Positions 1 through 7,222 are shown, counted from the stretch's first letter. The stretch is 7,868 nucleotides of DNA from Acidobacteriota bacterium (GCA_015487755.1 WFPG01000184.1:1-7868); one strand, 5' to 3'. Notes: a model not told the origin generated them from the letters alone. Translations and numbers: made by a program.

Positions 1-1450
1 CCCTGTGCCATGCTTTGATTTTGTTTTTTGCTTTGTTTGTTTTTACAAATTTTAGCCAGTCAAGGCTCGGTTTGCCGTTTGAAGATGTTAATATTTCAAC
101 TATGTTTCCGTCTTTTAATTCTGTATTAAGAGGAACCAATATTCCGTCAACTTTGGCTCCCGAGCATTTGTTTCCTACTTCAGTATGAATGGCATATGCA
201 AAATCTACAGGAGTGGCTCCCTCCGGAAGGGATATGGGTTTTCCTTTCGGTGTTAAAACGGTTATATCGTGTGTTAAATCTCCCAAGTTTTCTCTGAAAT
301 TTTCCAAAAACTCTTTATCGCTGTTTTCCTGAATTCTCAAAATAACCTTGCTAATCGCATTGTATATTTCGGAATGCTCAAAAGCCGCTACCTTGCCCTG
401 TTTGTATTGCCAGTGGGCGGCAATACCTTCTTCTGCTATCTTGTGCATTGATTCTGTCCTAATCTGAACTTCAAAATAAATACCTTTTTTATGTATTAAA
501 GTTGTGTGAAGTGATTGATAACCGTTTTGTTTAGGCCTTGCTATAAAGTCTCTCCATCTATTGGGTATATGCACCCAATTTGCGTGTATTTCCCCCATGG
601 CTTCGTAACACTTACTTATATCCTCTTCTTTTATAATGATTCTAAATGCCAGAAAATCGTAAACTTCGTTTAAAGTAATATTCTGCTTTTGGATTTTTCT
701 GTATATACTGTACAAATGTTTGATTCTATGCTGAATATAGCACTTTATCCCTCTCTCTGCCATTAAATTAAGTAATTTCTCATAAATCTCATCCTGATAT
801 TTTTTGTAGTGTTTTTTTCTCTCCTCAACCTCTTTTACAAGTTTGTTATATTCATCTGGCCAGAGATATTTAAAGCACAGGTCTTCAAGCTCGTTTTTTA
901 TCCTCCCCATTCCTATTGCATGGGCTAAAGGGGCATAAATATCCAGCGTTTCTTTTGCAATTCTTATTTGTTTGTGTTCAGGCATTGCATCTAAAGTTCT
1001 CATGTTATCAAGCCTGTCGGCAAGTTTAATAATTAAAACCCTCGGGTCTTTTGCTATTGAAACCAGTAATTTTCTAAAATTAGCGCTTTCCTTTTCTTCT
1101 TTGCTGACGCTTTCAATAGCCGAAACCTTTGTTAAACCGTCAACAAGCCTTGCTACCTCTTTTCCGAACTCTTCTTCTATTTCCGAAAGGGGAGTGTCAG
1201 TATCTTCCACTACATCATGGAGGAATGCGGCGGCAATACTTTCTATGTCAAGCCTATGACAGGCTACAATATAGGCAACCGATATAGGATGAATTATATA
1301 TGGAAGCCCGGATTTTCTTTTTGCGAATTCATGTTTTTTTGAGGCGTAAGCAAATGCTTTTATAAGTAATTCAGGATCTCCGTCAGGATGGTATTCCAAA
1401 AATTTGTCTATAATATCATCTAATCTCACAATATTTGGATTGTTTTCCAT
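1..1450 (-). CDS. rel: Bifunctional (p)ppGpp synthetase/hydrolase (RelA/SpoT family), C-terminus beyond left edge
   Basis: This enzyme makes and degrades the stringent-response alarmone (p)ppGpp from GTP/GDP and ATP in the cytoplasm. From the ATG at 1450, 483 codons stay open to the window edge; full-length family members have about 700-750 residues, so the helical, zinc-finger and ACT/RRM regulatory domains lie outside. Domains seen: an HD hydrolase domain (about 25-180) with metal ligands H54, H78-D79 and D145 and the HDVVEDT signature; a synthetase domain (about 230-350) with NGYQSLHTT (309-317), FEVQIRT (326-332) and an RWRD motif (298-301) where bifunctional Rel enzymes carry RFKD; and a TGS domain (about 392-455). 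With both active sites present it should be bifunctional rather than a RelA-type synthetase. One oddity is D148 in DRLDNMRT, where H is usual. GGGG at 1456-1459 lies 5 bases before the ATG. The symbol could equally be given as spoT or relA. Confidence 0.95.
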   Translation of the reverse strand, partial: MENNPNIVRLDDIIDKFLEYHPDGDPELLIKAFAYASKKHEFAKRKSGLPYIIHPISVAYIVACHRLDIESIAAAFLHDVVEDTDTPLSEIEEEFGKEVARLVDGLTKVSAIESVSKEEKESANFRKLLVSIAKDPRVLIIKLADRLDNMRTLDAMPEHKQIRIAKETLDIYAPLAHAIGMGRIKNELEDLCFKYLWPDEYNKLVKEVEERKKHYKKYQDEIYEKLLNLMAERGIKCYIQHRIKHLYSIYRKIQKQNITLNEVYDFLAFRIIIKEEDISKCYEAMGEIHANWVHIPNRWRDFIARPKQNGYQSLHTTLIHKKGIYFEVQIRTESMHKIAEEGIAAHWQYKQGKVAAFEHSEIYNAISKVILRIQENSDKEFLENFRENLGDLTHDITVLTPKGKPISLPEGATPVDFAYAIHTEVGNKCSGAKVDGILVPLNTELKDGNIVEILTSSNGKPSLDWLKFVKTNKAKNKIKAWHR

Positions 1451-1472
1451 ATAAGCCCCGTAAAAAAAAATA

Positions 1473-1499
1473 AGGGATAGGATTTAAAACCCTATCCCT
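1473..1499 (-). terminator. Rho-independent terminator after secF
   Basis: On the minus strand, 1499-1491 and 1481-1473 form a perfect 9-bp stem (AGGGATAGG with CCTATCCCT) around a 9-base loop. TA and then nine T residues (1470-1462) follow. The hairpin lies 16 bases past the secF stop, so it should end the tgt-yajC-secD-secF transcript. Read on the plus strand no T-run follows, so it works in one direction. The T-run ends about 11 bases before the rel start codon, leaving no room for a separate rel promoter downstream of it. Confidence 0.85.
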
Positions 1500-1503
1500 C
1501 ATA

Positions 1504-1532
1504 AATATAAGCCTATTATTTTACTTTGTAAA
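1504..1532 (-). promoter_or_regulatory. Candidate sigma70-type promoter for rel, overlapping the end of secF
   Basis: On the minus strand TTTACA (1532-1527, inside the last codons of secF) is separated by exactly 17 bp from TATATT (1509-1504); each box is 5/6 to consensus. The expected start point (about 1496-1499) falls at the base of the terminator hairpin. If it is real, the rel mRNA begins with that stem-loop. AT-rich DNA gives chance matches, so this is inference supported by spacing and by the lack of any other site for a rel promoter. Confidence 0.45.
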
Positions 1533-2685
1533 CCTTTTGTTCAATAAAATAGAATATTGGGCTTGCAATGTAAATTGATGAGTAAGTACCAACTATAATT
1601 CCCACCAACAACGGGAAAGAGAAGCCTTTTAATGCTACTCCGCCGAAAAGAAAGAGGACAACAACAACAAATAAAGTTGTTAACGAAGTTAAAAGCGTTC
1701 TTGAAAGTGTCTGGTTTATACTGATGTTGATAATATCAAACAATTTTTTGTTTTTCATTAACTTAATGTTTTCCCTAATTCTGTCAAAAACAACTATGGT
1801 GTCGTTAAGTGAATAACCTACAATGGTAAGAAAAGCGGCAACTACGGGAAGGGTAAATTCCTGCTTAAAAATTGAGAAAAATCCCAGTGTAATAATAACG
1901 TCATGAACAAGAGCAAGTATAGCACCTACAGCGTAGTCAAATTTAAACCTTATAGCAACATAAATAAGAATTGCTATTAAAGCCATAACTATCGCGGTAA
2001 CTGCTTTTTCGGTTTGTTCAACGGAGATACTGGGGCTAAATGTATCGACTTTTAAGATAATGTAATTACCTGCATAGAAATTATCTTTAATAAAGTTTTT
2101 AACATCTTCATTTTTTATGTTTTTTACCGCTTCATCTACAGAGTTAAAGAAATCGTTTTTTGCGGTTCTTTCTTTAATTATTTCCTGTGCAAGTTGGCTG
2201 TATTGGTCTTTGTCTTTTTCAACACCGACAGTTGCCAATTTATCTAATTTTAATACATTTGCCTTTCTTAAAATGTCTGCTAAATCGGTTTTACTGACTT
2301 TGTTTATATCATGCTTTCCTGAAGGAGCATTTTCTTTTGCAACCTTTACAAGTACTTTACTTATTCTTTTTGCAACGATGCTTCCTACTGAGGTTTCGTC
2401 TCCCTCTTTACCCTTTATTTTAATTATGTATTCAGGATATTTGCTTTCTGTTTTTACCTGGACGATTTGAACATGTTTAAATCCGCTTTCCACAAACAAC
2501 TTTCTTATTTCGTCAATTGTTACATTATTTTTAAATTTTACCTGAATCTCAGTACCGCCTACGAATTGAACGCCTTTTTGAATACCGAGTGTTAAAATCG
2601 CAATAATTGACCCGATAATAAATATCATTGAAATGGTTATTGCGATGTATCTTACTCCCATAAAGTTTATTTCTTTTTTTAACAT
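1516..2685 (-). CDS. secF: Protein translocase subunit SecF, with enlarged periplasmic domain
   Basis: SecF is the inner-membrane partner of SecD. The complex uses the proton gradient to pull exported proteins through SecYEG. The 389-residue product has TM1 at about 13-35, a large periplasmic domain to about 224, and five more membrane segments (about 226-246, 250-272, 278-300, 328-348, 354-380). Hallmarks seen are FVGGTEIQVKF (41-51, for the usual GxDFxGGT), GYSLNDTIVVFDRIREN (290-306, with D295) and SINQTLSRT (322-330, with R329), the conserved Asp and Arg of the proton path. The usual length is about 300, and the excess lies in the periplasmic part at roughly 115-210. The VGPxxG motif before TM2 reads FSPSIS (216-221), with both glycines replaced by serine. 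The start is fixed by an AAGGGGTG ribosome binding site (2691-2698) that overlaps the secD stop codon. Confidence 0.96.
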   Translation of the reverse strand: MLKKEINFMGVRYIAITISMIFIIGSIIAILTLGIQKGVQFVGGTEIQVKFKNNVTIDEIRKLFVESGFKHVQIVQVKTESKYPEYIIKIKGKEGDETSVGSIVAKRISKVLVKVAKENAPSGKHDINKVSKTDLADILRKANVLKLDKLATVGVEKDKDQYSQLAQEIIKERTAKNDFFNSVDEAVKNIKNEDVKNFIKDNFYAGNYIILKVDTFSPSISVEQTEKAVTAIVMALIAILIYVAIRFKFDYAVGAILALVHDVIITLGFFSIFKQEFTLPVVAAFLTIVGYSLNDTIVVFDRIRENIKLMKNKKLFDIINISINQTLSRTLLTSLTTLFVVVVLFLFGGVALKGFSFPLLVGIIVGTYSSIYIASPIFYFIEQKVYKVK

Positions 2686-2696
2686 CTTATCACCCC

Positions 2697-4235
2697 TTAA
2701 ATACTCAGCGTTTCAGCATTTTTTCTAATTGAAAGGACAATATCAAAAATTAGTTTAGAAACAAATATTGCAGTGAATAAACTTGCGATAATACCGAGTG
2801 AAAGGGTAACGGCAAATCCCTTAACAGGCCCTGTACCGTACTGGAACAGGAATACCGCCGCAATAAGTGTTGTTATATTTCCGTCTAAAACAGCCGATAA
2901 ACCCTTCGAAAACCCTGTATCTACCGCTGCCCTTGGGGTTTTGCCGTTTCGCAATTCTTCTTTAATTCTTTCAAAGATAATAACATTTGCGTCAACAGCC
3001 ATACCTATTGTAAGAATAAAGCCTGCAATACCCGGCAATGTTAAAGTAGCATGGAAATATGCAAGCCCGCCTAACAGGTATATCATATTGAGAATAAGTG
3101 CTATATCCGCATTTACGCCTGCAAGTTTATAGTAGAAAAGCATAAATGCCATTACAATTATCATTCCCCATAAAGCGGCTTTAATACCCTTTCTAATTGA
3201 GTCTCTTCCCAGAGACGGCCCTACCGTTCTTTCTTCAAGAAAAGTCATTGAAGCGGGCAAAGCACCTGACCTTAATTTTATTGCAAGGTCTTCCGCTTCT
3301 TCCAATGTAAACCTTCCTGTAATTTGAGCAGTGGGGCTGTTAATTTGCTCATTTATTCTCGGTGCTGAAATAACCTTTTTATCCAGAATAATAGCAAGCC
3401 TTTCCCCTACATGTTCCCCTGTTACTTTTGAGAACTTTTCAACACCGACTTTGTTTAATGAAAAAGAAACTGCTGGTGAGCCGTATTGGTCTGTACCCCT
3501 TCTTGCGGTTTTAATGTCGTTACCGTTAAGTTCTACCCTTTCTTTCACAATGTAAAATGATTTTCCGTCTTCCCCCGGCATAATTGTTGTACCTTCAGGT
3601 AATTTACCGTTATGTGCCTGTAATGCCATTTCTTTTGAAGGGTAGGGGTTGGGGTCCGCCAACAGCCTTAATTCCAGCCATCCCGGTTCTGAAAGGCTTT
3701 TTTTAATCCTTTCCGAGTTATCTACACCGGGAAGTTCAATTACAATTCTGTCACTTTCCAATCCCTGCCTCTGAATAACAGGCTCAGCAACTCCGTATTC
3801 GTCCACCCTGTTGTTAATAATTAATAGTGCCTGTCTCATAGCCTGTTTTGAAATCTCTTTTTTAAGGGATTCTTTCATTGTAAACTCGAAAGTCCCATTG
3901 TCAGTTTCCCTCATTGAGTATCCCGCCATATATGATTTGAATTTATCTTTTGCTTTTTCTATTTTATCAGCCGGAATACCTTCTACAATTATTTTTAGGT
4001 TTTTATCATCCTTGCTGATTTTAGAGAATTCAATTTTTTCATCTTTAAGCATATACTCAAGGTTAGACTTGGTATTATCTAATTCCGCACGCAACGCTTC
4101 GTCAAGGTTAACTTTCAAAACCATGTGAATTCCGCCTCTCAAGTCAAGGCCTAAATTGATCTTTTCCTGAGGGGGATAAACATAGTAGATAGCACCGACT
4201 GTAAGAAAAATTACCAGTAAAATTCTCCATTTCAT
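2697..4235 (-). CDS. secD: Protein translocase subunit SecD
   Basis: SecD is the larger membrane subunit of the SecDF export motor, acting after SecA on the periplasmic side. The 512-residue protein has TM1 at about 5-22, then the signature LGLDLRGGIH (28-37), a periplasmic P1 head (about 38-325), the linker motif VGPSLGRDSI (338-347) and five further membrane segments (about 353-370, 376-395, 402-422, 445-465, 474-500). GMAVDANVIIFERIKEE (411-427) carries D415, the residue known in this family to take part in proton transport. Length and architecture are standard. It lies 25 bases after yajC and 11 before secF in the same direction. AGGAG (4247-4251) lies 11 bases before the ATG and supports this start, which also places the first membrane helix right at the N-terminus. 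Confidence 0.97.
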   Translation of the reverse strand: MKWRILLVIFLTVGAIYYVYPPQEKINLGLDLRGGIHMVLKVNLDEALRAELDNTKSNLEYMLKDEKIEFSKISKDDKNLKIIVEGIPADKIEKAKDKFKSYMAGYSMRETDNGTFEFTMKESLKKEISKQAMRQALLIINNRVDEYGVAEPVIQRQGLESDRIVIELPGVDNSERIKKSLSEPGWLELRLLADPNPYPSKEMALQAHNGKLPEGTTIMPGEDGKSFYIVKERVELNGNDIKTARRGTDQYGSPAVSFSLNKVGVEKFSKVTGEHVGERLAIILDKKVISAPRINEQINSPTAQITGRFTLEEAEDLAIKLRSGALPASMTFLEERTVGPSLGRDSIRKGIKAALWGMIIVMAFMLFYYKLAGVNADIALILNMIYLLGGLAYFHATLTLPGIAGFILTIGMAVDANVIIFERIKEELRNGKTPRAAVDTGFSKGLSAVLDGNITTLIAAVFLFQYGTGPVKGFAVTLSLGIIASLFTAIFVSKLIFDIVLSIRKNAETLSI

Positions 4236-4260
4236 AATTAGCCACTCTCCTCTATATTTT

Positions 4261-4587
4261 TTAGTTCAAATTTTGTTCCGGGTTTGACTGAAGGCCCGCT
4301 ATTGCAGCCTTTGCGACGGTCAATTTAACATCTTTTGCAACTCTAAGGTGAACCACATTATCTCCCACAAACGCAACTTCTCCGTAAATGCCGCCTGTGG
4401 TAATAACTTTATCTCCCACTTTAAGGTTGTTTCTCAATTGGTCTAAAGCCTTTTGCCTTTTTGTCTGCGGTCTTATAAGGAAAAAGTAGAAGATAAAAAA
4501 CAAAACAATTAATGGGAAAATCTGGATTAAAAAACTTTGTTGGCCTGCAGCCTGCCCTGTACCTGCGTACGCTAATGTTTCAAACAC
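4261..4587 (-). CDS. yajC: Preprotein translocase accessory subunit YajC (GTG start)
   Basis: YajC is a small single-span inner-membrane protein that associates with SecDF in the holotranslocon. The 108-residue product has a short N-terminal tail, one strongly hydrophobic helix (about 19-38) and the diagnostic FYFFLIRPQTKRQK at 33-46. A cytoplasmic beta-rich domain follows, with LKVGDKVITTGGIYG (55-69), the usual YajC core. Length is typical. The start is GTG at 4587-4585, chosen because GGAGGTG (4593-4599) sits 5 bases upstream inside the end of tgt, and because the GTG overlaps the tgt TAG stop by one base. That arrangement points to translational coupling. Its place between tgt and secD matches the conserved tgt-yajC-secD-secF order seen in many bacteria. 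Confidence 0.95.
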   Translation of the reverse strand: MFETLAYAGTGQAAGQQSFLIQIFPLIVLFFIFYFFLIRPQTKRQKALDQLRNNLKVGDKVITTGGIYGEVAFVGDNVVHLRVAKDVKLTVAKAAIAGLQSNPEQNLN

Positions 4588-5720
4588 TAAAACACCTCCG
4601 AATTTTTATTGTAATTATTTAAAAAATCTCTTTTAAACTCATTGTATCTCTGTTGTCTAATAGACTCTCTCACCTCTTCCATCAGCCTTAAGAAAAACCT
4701 TACATTGTGTATGGTGTTCAAAACGGAAGAGAGTATTTCCCTTGCGTGGAAAAGGTGCCTTAAATAAGCCCTTGAAAAGTTTTTGCATGTGTAGCAATCG
4801 CATCCTTCTTCAATAGGTCTTTCGTCAAACTTATATTCTTCTCTTTTAATGTTTATTGTACCGTTTTTTGTAAAAAGTTGTCCGTTTCTTGCATTCCTCG
4901 TAGGCAATACGCAGTCAAACATGTCCACTCCCTGCTCAACGGCGTAGAGTATATCTTCAGGTTTGCCTACACCCATTAAATAGCGTGGCTTATCTTCAGG
5001 TAGCCATTCAACGGAATAACTGAGTACTTCGTACATAAGGTTTTTCGGCTCACCAACCGATAATCCGCCAATGGCGTAGCCGTCAAACCCTATTTCTATA
5101 AGTTGAGAAGTAGATTTTCTCCTTAGTTCTTTTATCATTCCGCCTTGAACAATCCCAAATTGATACCTTCCGTCTTTTTCAACGGAAAAATTCCATGCAT
5201 CTCTTGCCCTTTTTGCCCATTTTGTGGTTAACGATAGAGAAAGGTTAATGTAATCGTATGTAGAAGGGTATGGAGGGCATTCGTCAAGAACCATTACAAT
5301 GTCTGAGTTGAGCGAATTTTGAATTTCAAGGGCAATTTCAGGAGAAAGGAATTTTTTACTTCCGTCAAGGTGGGATTTAAACTCAACCCCTTCTTCGGTA
5401 ATTTTTCTCAATTCAGACAGGCTGAAAACCTGATAGCCGCCGCTGTCGGTTAGAATCGGCCTATCCCAGTTCATAAATTTATGCAATCCGCCTAATTTCT
5501 CTATTATTTTGTGTCCTGGCCTTAAAAACAAATGATATGTGTTTCCTAAAATTATTTGCGCTTTACACTCTTTTAATTGTTCGGGGGTTAAAGCCTTTAC
5601 GGTAGCCTGTGTTCCAACAGGCATAAAAATAGGTGTTTCAATGTCTCCGTGGGCGGTTTTTAAAACACCTGTCCTTGCTCTTGTATTTTTATCTTTTTGT
5701 ATTACCGTAAATCCAAACAT
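4587..5720 (-). CDS. tgt: Queuine tRNA-ribosyltransferase (tRNA-guanine transglycosylase)
   Basis: Tgt swaps guanine at wobble position 34 of GUN-anticodon tRNAs for preQ1, a late step of queuosine synthesis in the cytoplasm. The 377-residue TIM-barrel protein is of standard bacterial length. Visible landmarks are [12 protein letters not shown] (33-44); [13 protein letters not shown] (89-101) with catalytic D92; QFGIVQGG (187-194); [11 protein letters not shown] (214-224); [15 protein letters not shown] (266-280) with nucleophile D269; and a zinc site made of C307, C309, C312 and H338. It is the first gene of the minus-strand run. queA, often just upstream of tgt in other genomes, is not present here; the upstream side is a divergent promoter region. 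AAGGGGT (5726-5732) lies 5 bases before the ATG and supports the start. Confidence 0.98.
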   Translation of the reverse strand: MFGFTVIQKDKNTRARTGVLKTAHGDIETPIFMPVGTQATVKALTPEQLKECKAQIILGNTYHLFLRPGHKIIEKLGGLHKFMNWDRPILTDSGGYQVFSLSELRKITEEGVEFKSHLDGSKKFLSPEIALEIQNSLNSDIVMVLDECPPYPSTYDYINLSLSLTTKWAKRARDAWNFSVEKDGRYQFGIVQGGMIKELRRKSTSQLIEIGFDGYAIGGLSVGEPKNLMYEVLSYSVEWLPEDKPRYLMGVGKPEDILYAVEQGVDMFDCVLPTRNARNGQLFTKNGTINIKREEYKFDERPIEEGCDCYTCKNFSRAYLRHLFHAREILSSVLNTIHNVRFFLRLMEEVRESIRQQRYNEFKRDFLNNYNKNSEVF

Positions 5721-5743
5721 AATTTACCCCTTCAGAGATTTAA

Positions 5744-5772
5744 ATATTAACACAACATAATAATTGTTTCAA
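5744..5772 (-). promoter_or_regulatory. Sigma70-type promoter for the tgt-yajC-secDF operon
   Basis: On the minus strand TTGAAA (5772-5767) and TAATAT (5749-5744) are spaced by exactly 17 bp. Transcription would start near 5737-5739, giving a leader of only about 20 bases ahead of the tgt ATG. That is too short for a riboswitch. The -35 box lies in the centre of a palindrome (5760-5776). This is a consensus match only, but the position is right and no better site is seen. Confidence 0.6.
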
Positions 5773-5776
5773 TTAT
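5760..5776. repeat. 17-base palindrome over the tgt promoter -35 box (possible operator)
   Basis: ATAATTG and CAATTAT are perfect inverted arms of 7 bases around a TTT centre. The element covers the -35 box of the proposed tgt promoter and lies about 36 bases upstream of the -35 box of the pal promoter, so a bound protein could affect either. It is AT-rich, and in DNA of this composition such a palindrome can arise by chance. No regulator is named. Confidence 0.35.
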
Positions 5777-5811
5777 CAAAACCTTTTATTACAAATAAAT
5801 CATATATAGTT

Positions 5812-5839
5812 TTGAGAATACGGTTTAATTGAATATAAT
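5812..5839 (+). promoter_or_regulatory. Sigma70-type promoter for pal-cpoB
   Basis: TTGAGA (5812-5817) and a perfect TATAAT (5834-5839) are spaced by 16 bp, with expected initiation near 5845. The leader is about 26 bases and contains the strong ribosome binding site AAGGGGG (5860-5866), 5 bases before the pal ATG. With the tgt promoter it forms a back-to-back pair in the 151-base intergenic region, whose -35 boxes are about 39 bases apart. Confidence 0.65.
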
Positions 5840-5871
5840 ATTAAGAAGAAAAGAAATTTAAGGGGGTTAGT

Positions 5872-6435
5872 ATGAAAAAACTTCTCATTTTATCTTTATT
5901 TGCTTTGGTAATTATTTCCGTTTCCTGTCATAAAGAGGCTAAAACAGTGCCGCAAACTAAAACCAAAAAAGAAACACAAAAAACCCAGGAGACTGCAAAG
6001 AAAGAGTCTATAGAAAACACTGTGATAAATGAAAATACAATGGGAGAAGAGAAGAAAAACGACTTTGAATCAAAGTCGGTTGATGAATTAAACAAGGAAA
6101 ACATACTGGAAGATGTTTATTTTGAATTTGACAAATCAAGGTTAACACCTGAAACAAGGGAAATTTTGAAAAAACACGCAAAGTGGTTAAAAGAGCACCC
6201 CACCGTAAAGATACTTATAGAAGGCCATTGCGACGAAAGGGGAACGGAACAGTATAACCTCGCCCTTGGAGACAGAAGGGCTCATGCGGTAAAAAATTAC
6301 CTTATCTCTCTCGGCATTTCACCTGATAGAATGAAAACAATTAGTTTCGGCGAAATGTTCCCAAAGGTAAAAGGGCACAATGAGTGGGCGTGGTCTCAAA
6401 ATAGAAGATGTCATTTTGTTATTATTTCAAAATAA
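5872..6435 (+). CDS. pal: Peptidoglycan-associated outer-membrane lipoprotein Pal (OmpA-like domain)
   Basis: Pal anchors the outer membrane to peptidoglycan as part of the Tol-Pal system. The 187-residue precursor starts with a lysine-charged hydrophobic signal peptide ending in the lipobox SVSC, with C19 the predicted lipidated residue. A charged, Lys/Glu/Thr-rich linker (about 20-78) of low complexity follows, then an OmpA-like domain (79-187). That domain shows VYFEFDKSRL (82-91), EGHCDERGT (117-125), NLALGDRRA (129-137) and GHNEWAWSQNRR (168-179). By alignment with OmpA, D121 and R136 should bind the diaminopimelate of peptidoglycan. Length is close to other Pal proteins. One small oddity is C180 in QNRRC, where Ala is common. 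The next gene is cpoB, 21 bases on. The tolQ, tolR, tolA and tolB genes are not in this window. Confidence 0.95.
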   Translation: MKKLLILSLFALVIISVSCHKEAKTVPQTKTKKETQKTQETAKKESIENTVINENTMGEEKKNDFESKSVDELNKENILEDVYFEFDKSRLTPETREILKKHAKWLKEHPTVKILIEGHCDERGTEQYNLALGDRRAHAVKNYLISLGISPDRMKTISFGEMFPKVKGHNEWAWSQNRRCHFVIISK

Positions 6436-6456
6436 TATTTGTGGTGAGGTGAGTGT

Positions 6457-7221
6457 ATGAAAAAACTTGCGGTTTTGCTTTTTTTACCGTTGTTGCTGGT
6501 GGGCTGTGTTGACAATACTAAAAGCGCCCAGGATTTAAACGACATTAAAGACCAGTTGTGGAAGGTTCAGGCACAGCAGAGCGAGGAATTAAAAAGGTTA
6601 AAAGAATTGGAAAAGAAAGTAGGTGCGAAAGAAGAAAATAGTGGTACAAACGCCGATTTAATTGCTACTCAACAGGAGATACAGGACAGCATAAATGCAA
6701 TTTTAGAGAGAATTAAGGAGTTAAACGACAAGGTTACCTTTCTTTTAACAAAGATTTCAGCTCTTGAAAACAACGGCGAAAATAAAAATGCGAATAATAC
6801 CGGTGAGCAGCAACAACCTCAAGATTTTAACGGCATAACAAACCCGGACGCCCTCTTTTCTCAGGCCTATGCAGATTATATGAAAGGCAATTACGATATT
6901 GCCATAATAGAGTTTAAAGACTATATTGCCAAATTTTCAAATACTGAAAAGGTTGATAATGCTTATTACTGGCTTGGGCTTTGTTATTTTGAAAAGGAAA
7001 AATACAGAGACGCAATTGACAGTTTTGACAAAATAATTAAGGATTACCCAGATTCTGATGTCCTTGCTGCTGCTATGCTTAAAAAAGGGCTTGCTCTTTT
7101 TGAAATGGGAGCGGCAGGAATGGGAGCAGTCCAATTGCAGGAATTGATTGAAAAATTCCCGATGTCCAAAGAAGCAAGCCTTGCAAGGAAAAAATTAGAC
7201 GCATTACACATCGCAAATTAG
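6457..7221 (+). CDS. cpoB: CpoB/YbgF-type Tol-Pal system protein, predicted lipoprotein with coiled coil and TPR repeats
   Basis: In other bacteria CpoB (YbgF) is a periplasmic protein that links the Tol-Pal machine to peptidoglycan synthesis during division. The 254-residue product has a signal peptide ending in LVGC, so C17 is a likely lipid anchor. Next comes a heptad-rich coiled coil (about 24-105), a Gln/Asn-rich linker (about 106-128) and a C-terminal TPR domain (about 130-250). The TPR helices begin at LFSQAYADYMKGNYDIAI (133-150), AYYWLGLCYFEKEKYRDAI (169-187) and a third copy near 205-223. The order of coiled coil then TPR matches the family. The lipid anchor differs from the soluble E. 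coli protein. GAGGTGA (6446-6452) lies 4 bases before the ATG. Adjacency to pal supports the name; by sequence alone a BamD-like TPR lipoprotein would be the alternative. Confidence 0.85.
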   Translation: MKKLAVLLFLPLLLVGCVDNTKSAQDLNDIKDQLWKVQAQQSEELKRLKELEKKVGAKEENSGTNADLIATQQEIQDSINAILERIKELNDKVTFLLTKISALENNGENKNANNTGEQQQPQDFNGITNPDALFSQAYADYMKGNYDIAIIEFKDYIAKFSNTEKVDNAYYWLGLCYFEKEKYRDAIDSFDKIIKDYPDSDVLAAAMLKKGLALFEMGAAGMGAVQLQELIEKFPMSKEASLARKKLDALHIAN

Positions 7222-7222
7222 T

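Noticed and set aside
14..60. T/G-rich low-complexity run at the left edge as a possible repeat
   Set aside because: Read on the minus strand it codes for the Lys/Asn-rich segment after the TGS domain (FVKTNKAKNKIKAWHR), a familiar Rel/SpoT stretch, so it is coding sequence.
972..1259. Open plus-strand frame of 95 codons antisense to rel
   Set aside because: It lies wholly inside the HD-domain coding region of rel, its translation is Ser/Leu-rich low complexity, and it has no ribosome binding site. It is a shadow frame.
2117..4128. Several plus-strand open frames (2117-2470, 2773-3132, 3331-3555, 3811-4128) opposite secF and secD
   Set aside because: All sit inside well-recognised SecF/SecD coding sequence and give hydrophobic, Ser-rich translations typical of the reverse strand of membrane-protein genes.
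5721..5745. preQ1-type riboswitch in front of tgt
   Set aside because: The predicted leader is only about 20 bases and has no stem-loop or A-rich tail; there is no room for an aptamer.
5539..5760. Plus-strand open frame overlapping the start of tgt and the tgt promoter
   Set aside because: It is antisense to conserved Tgt residues and shows no family features; it ends in the divergent promoter region.
5930..6105. A-rich low-complexity stretch in pal as a sign of transfer or frameshift
   Set aside because: The frame stays open and encodes the expected charged, flexible linker between the lipid anchor and the OmpA-like domain.
6937..7134. Minus-strand open frame inside cpoB
   Set aside because: It is opposite the TPR repeats of CpoB and has no recognisable features or ribosome binding site.
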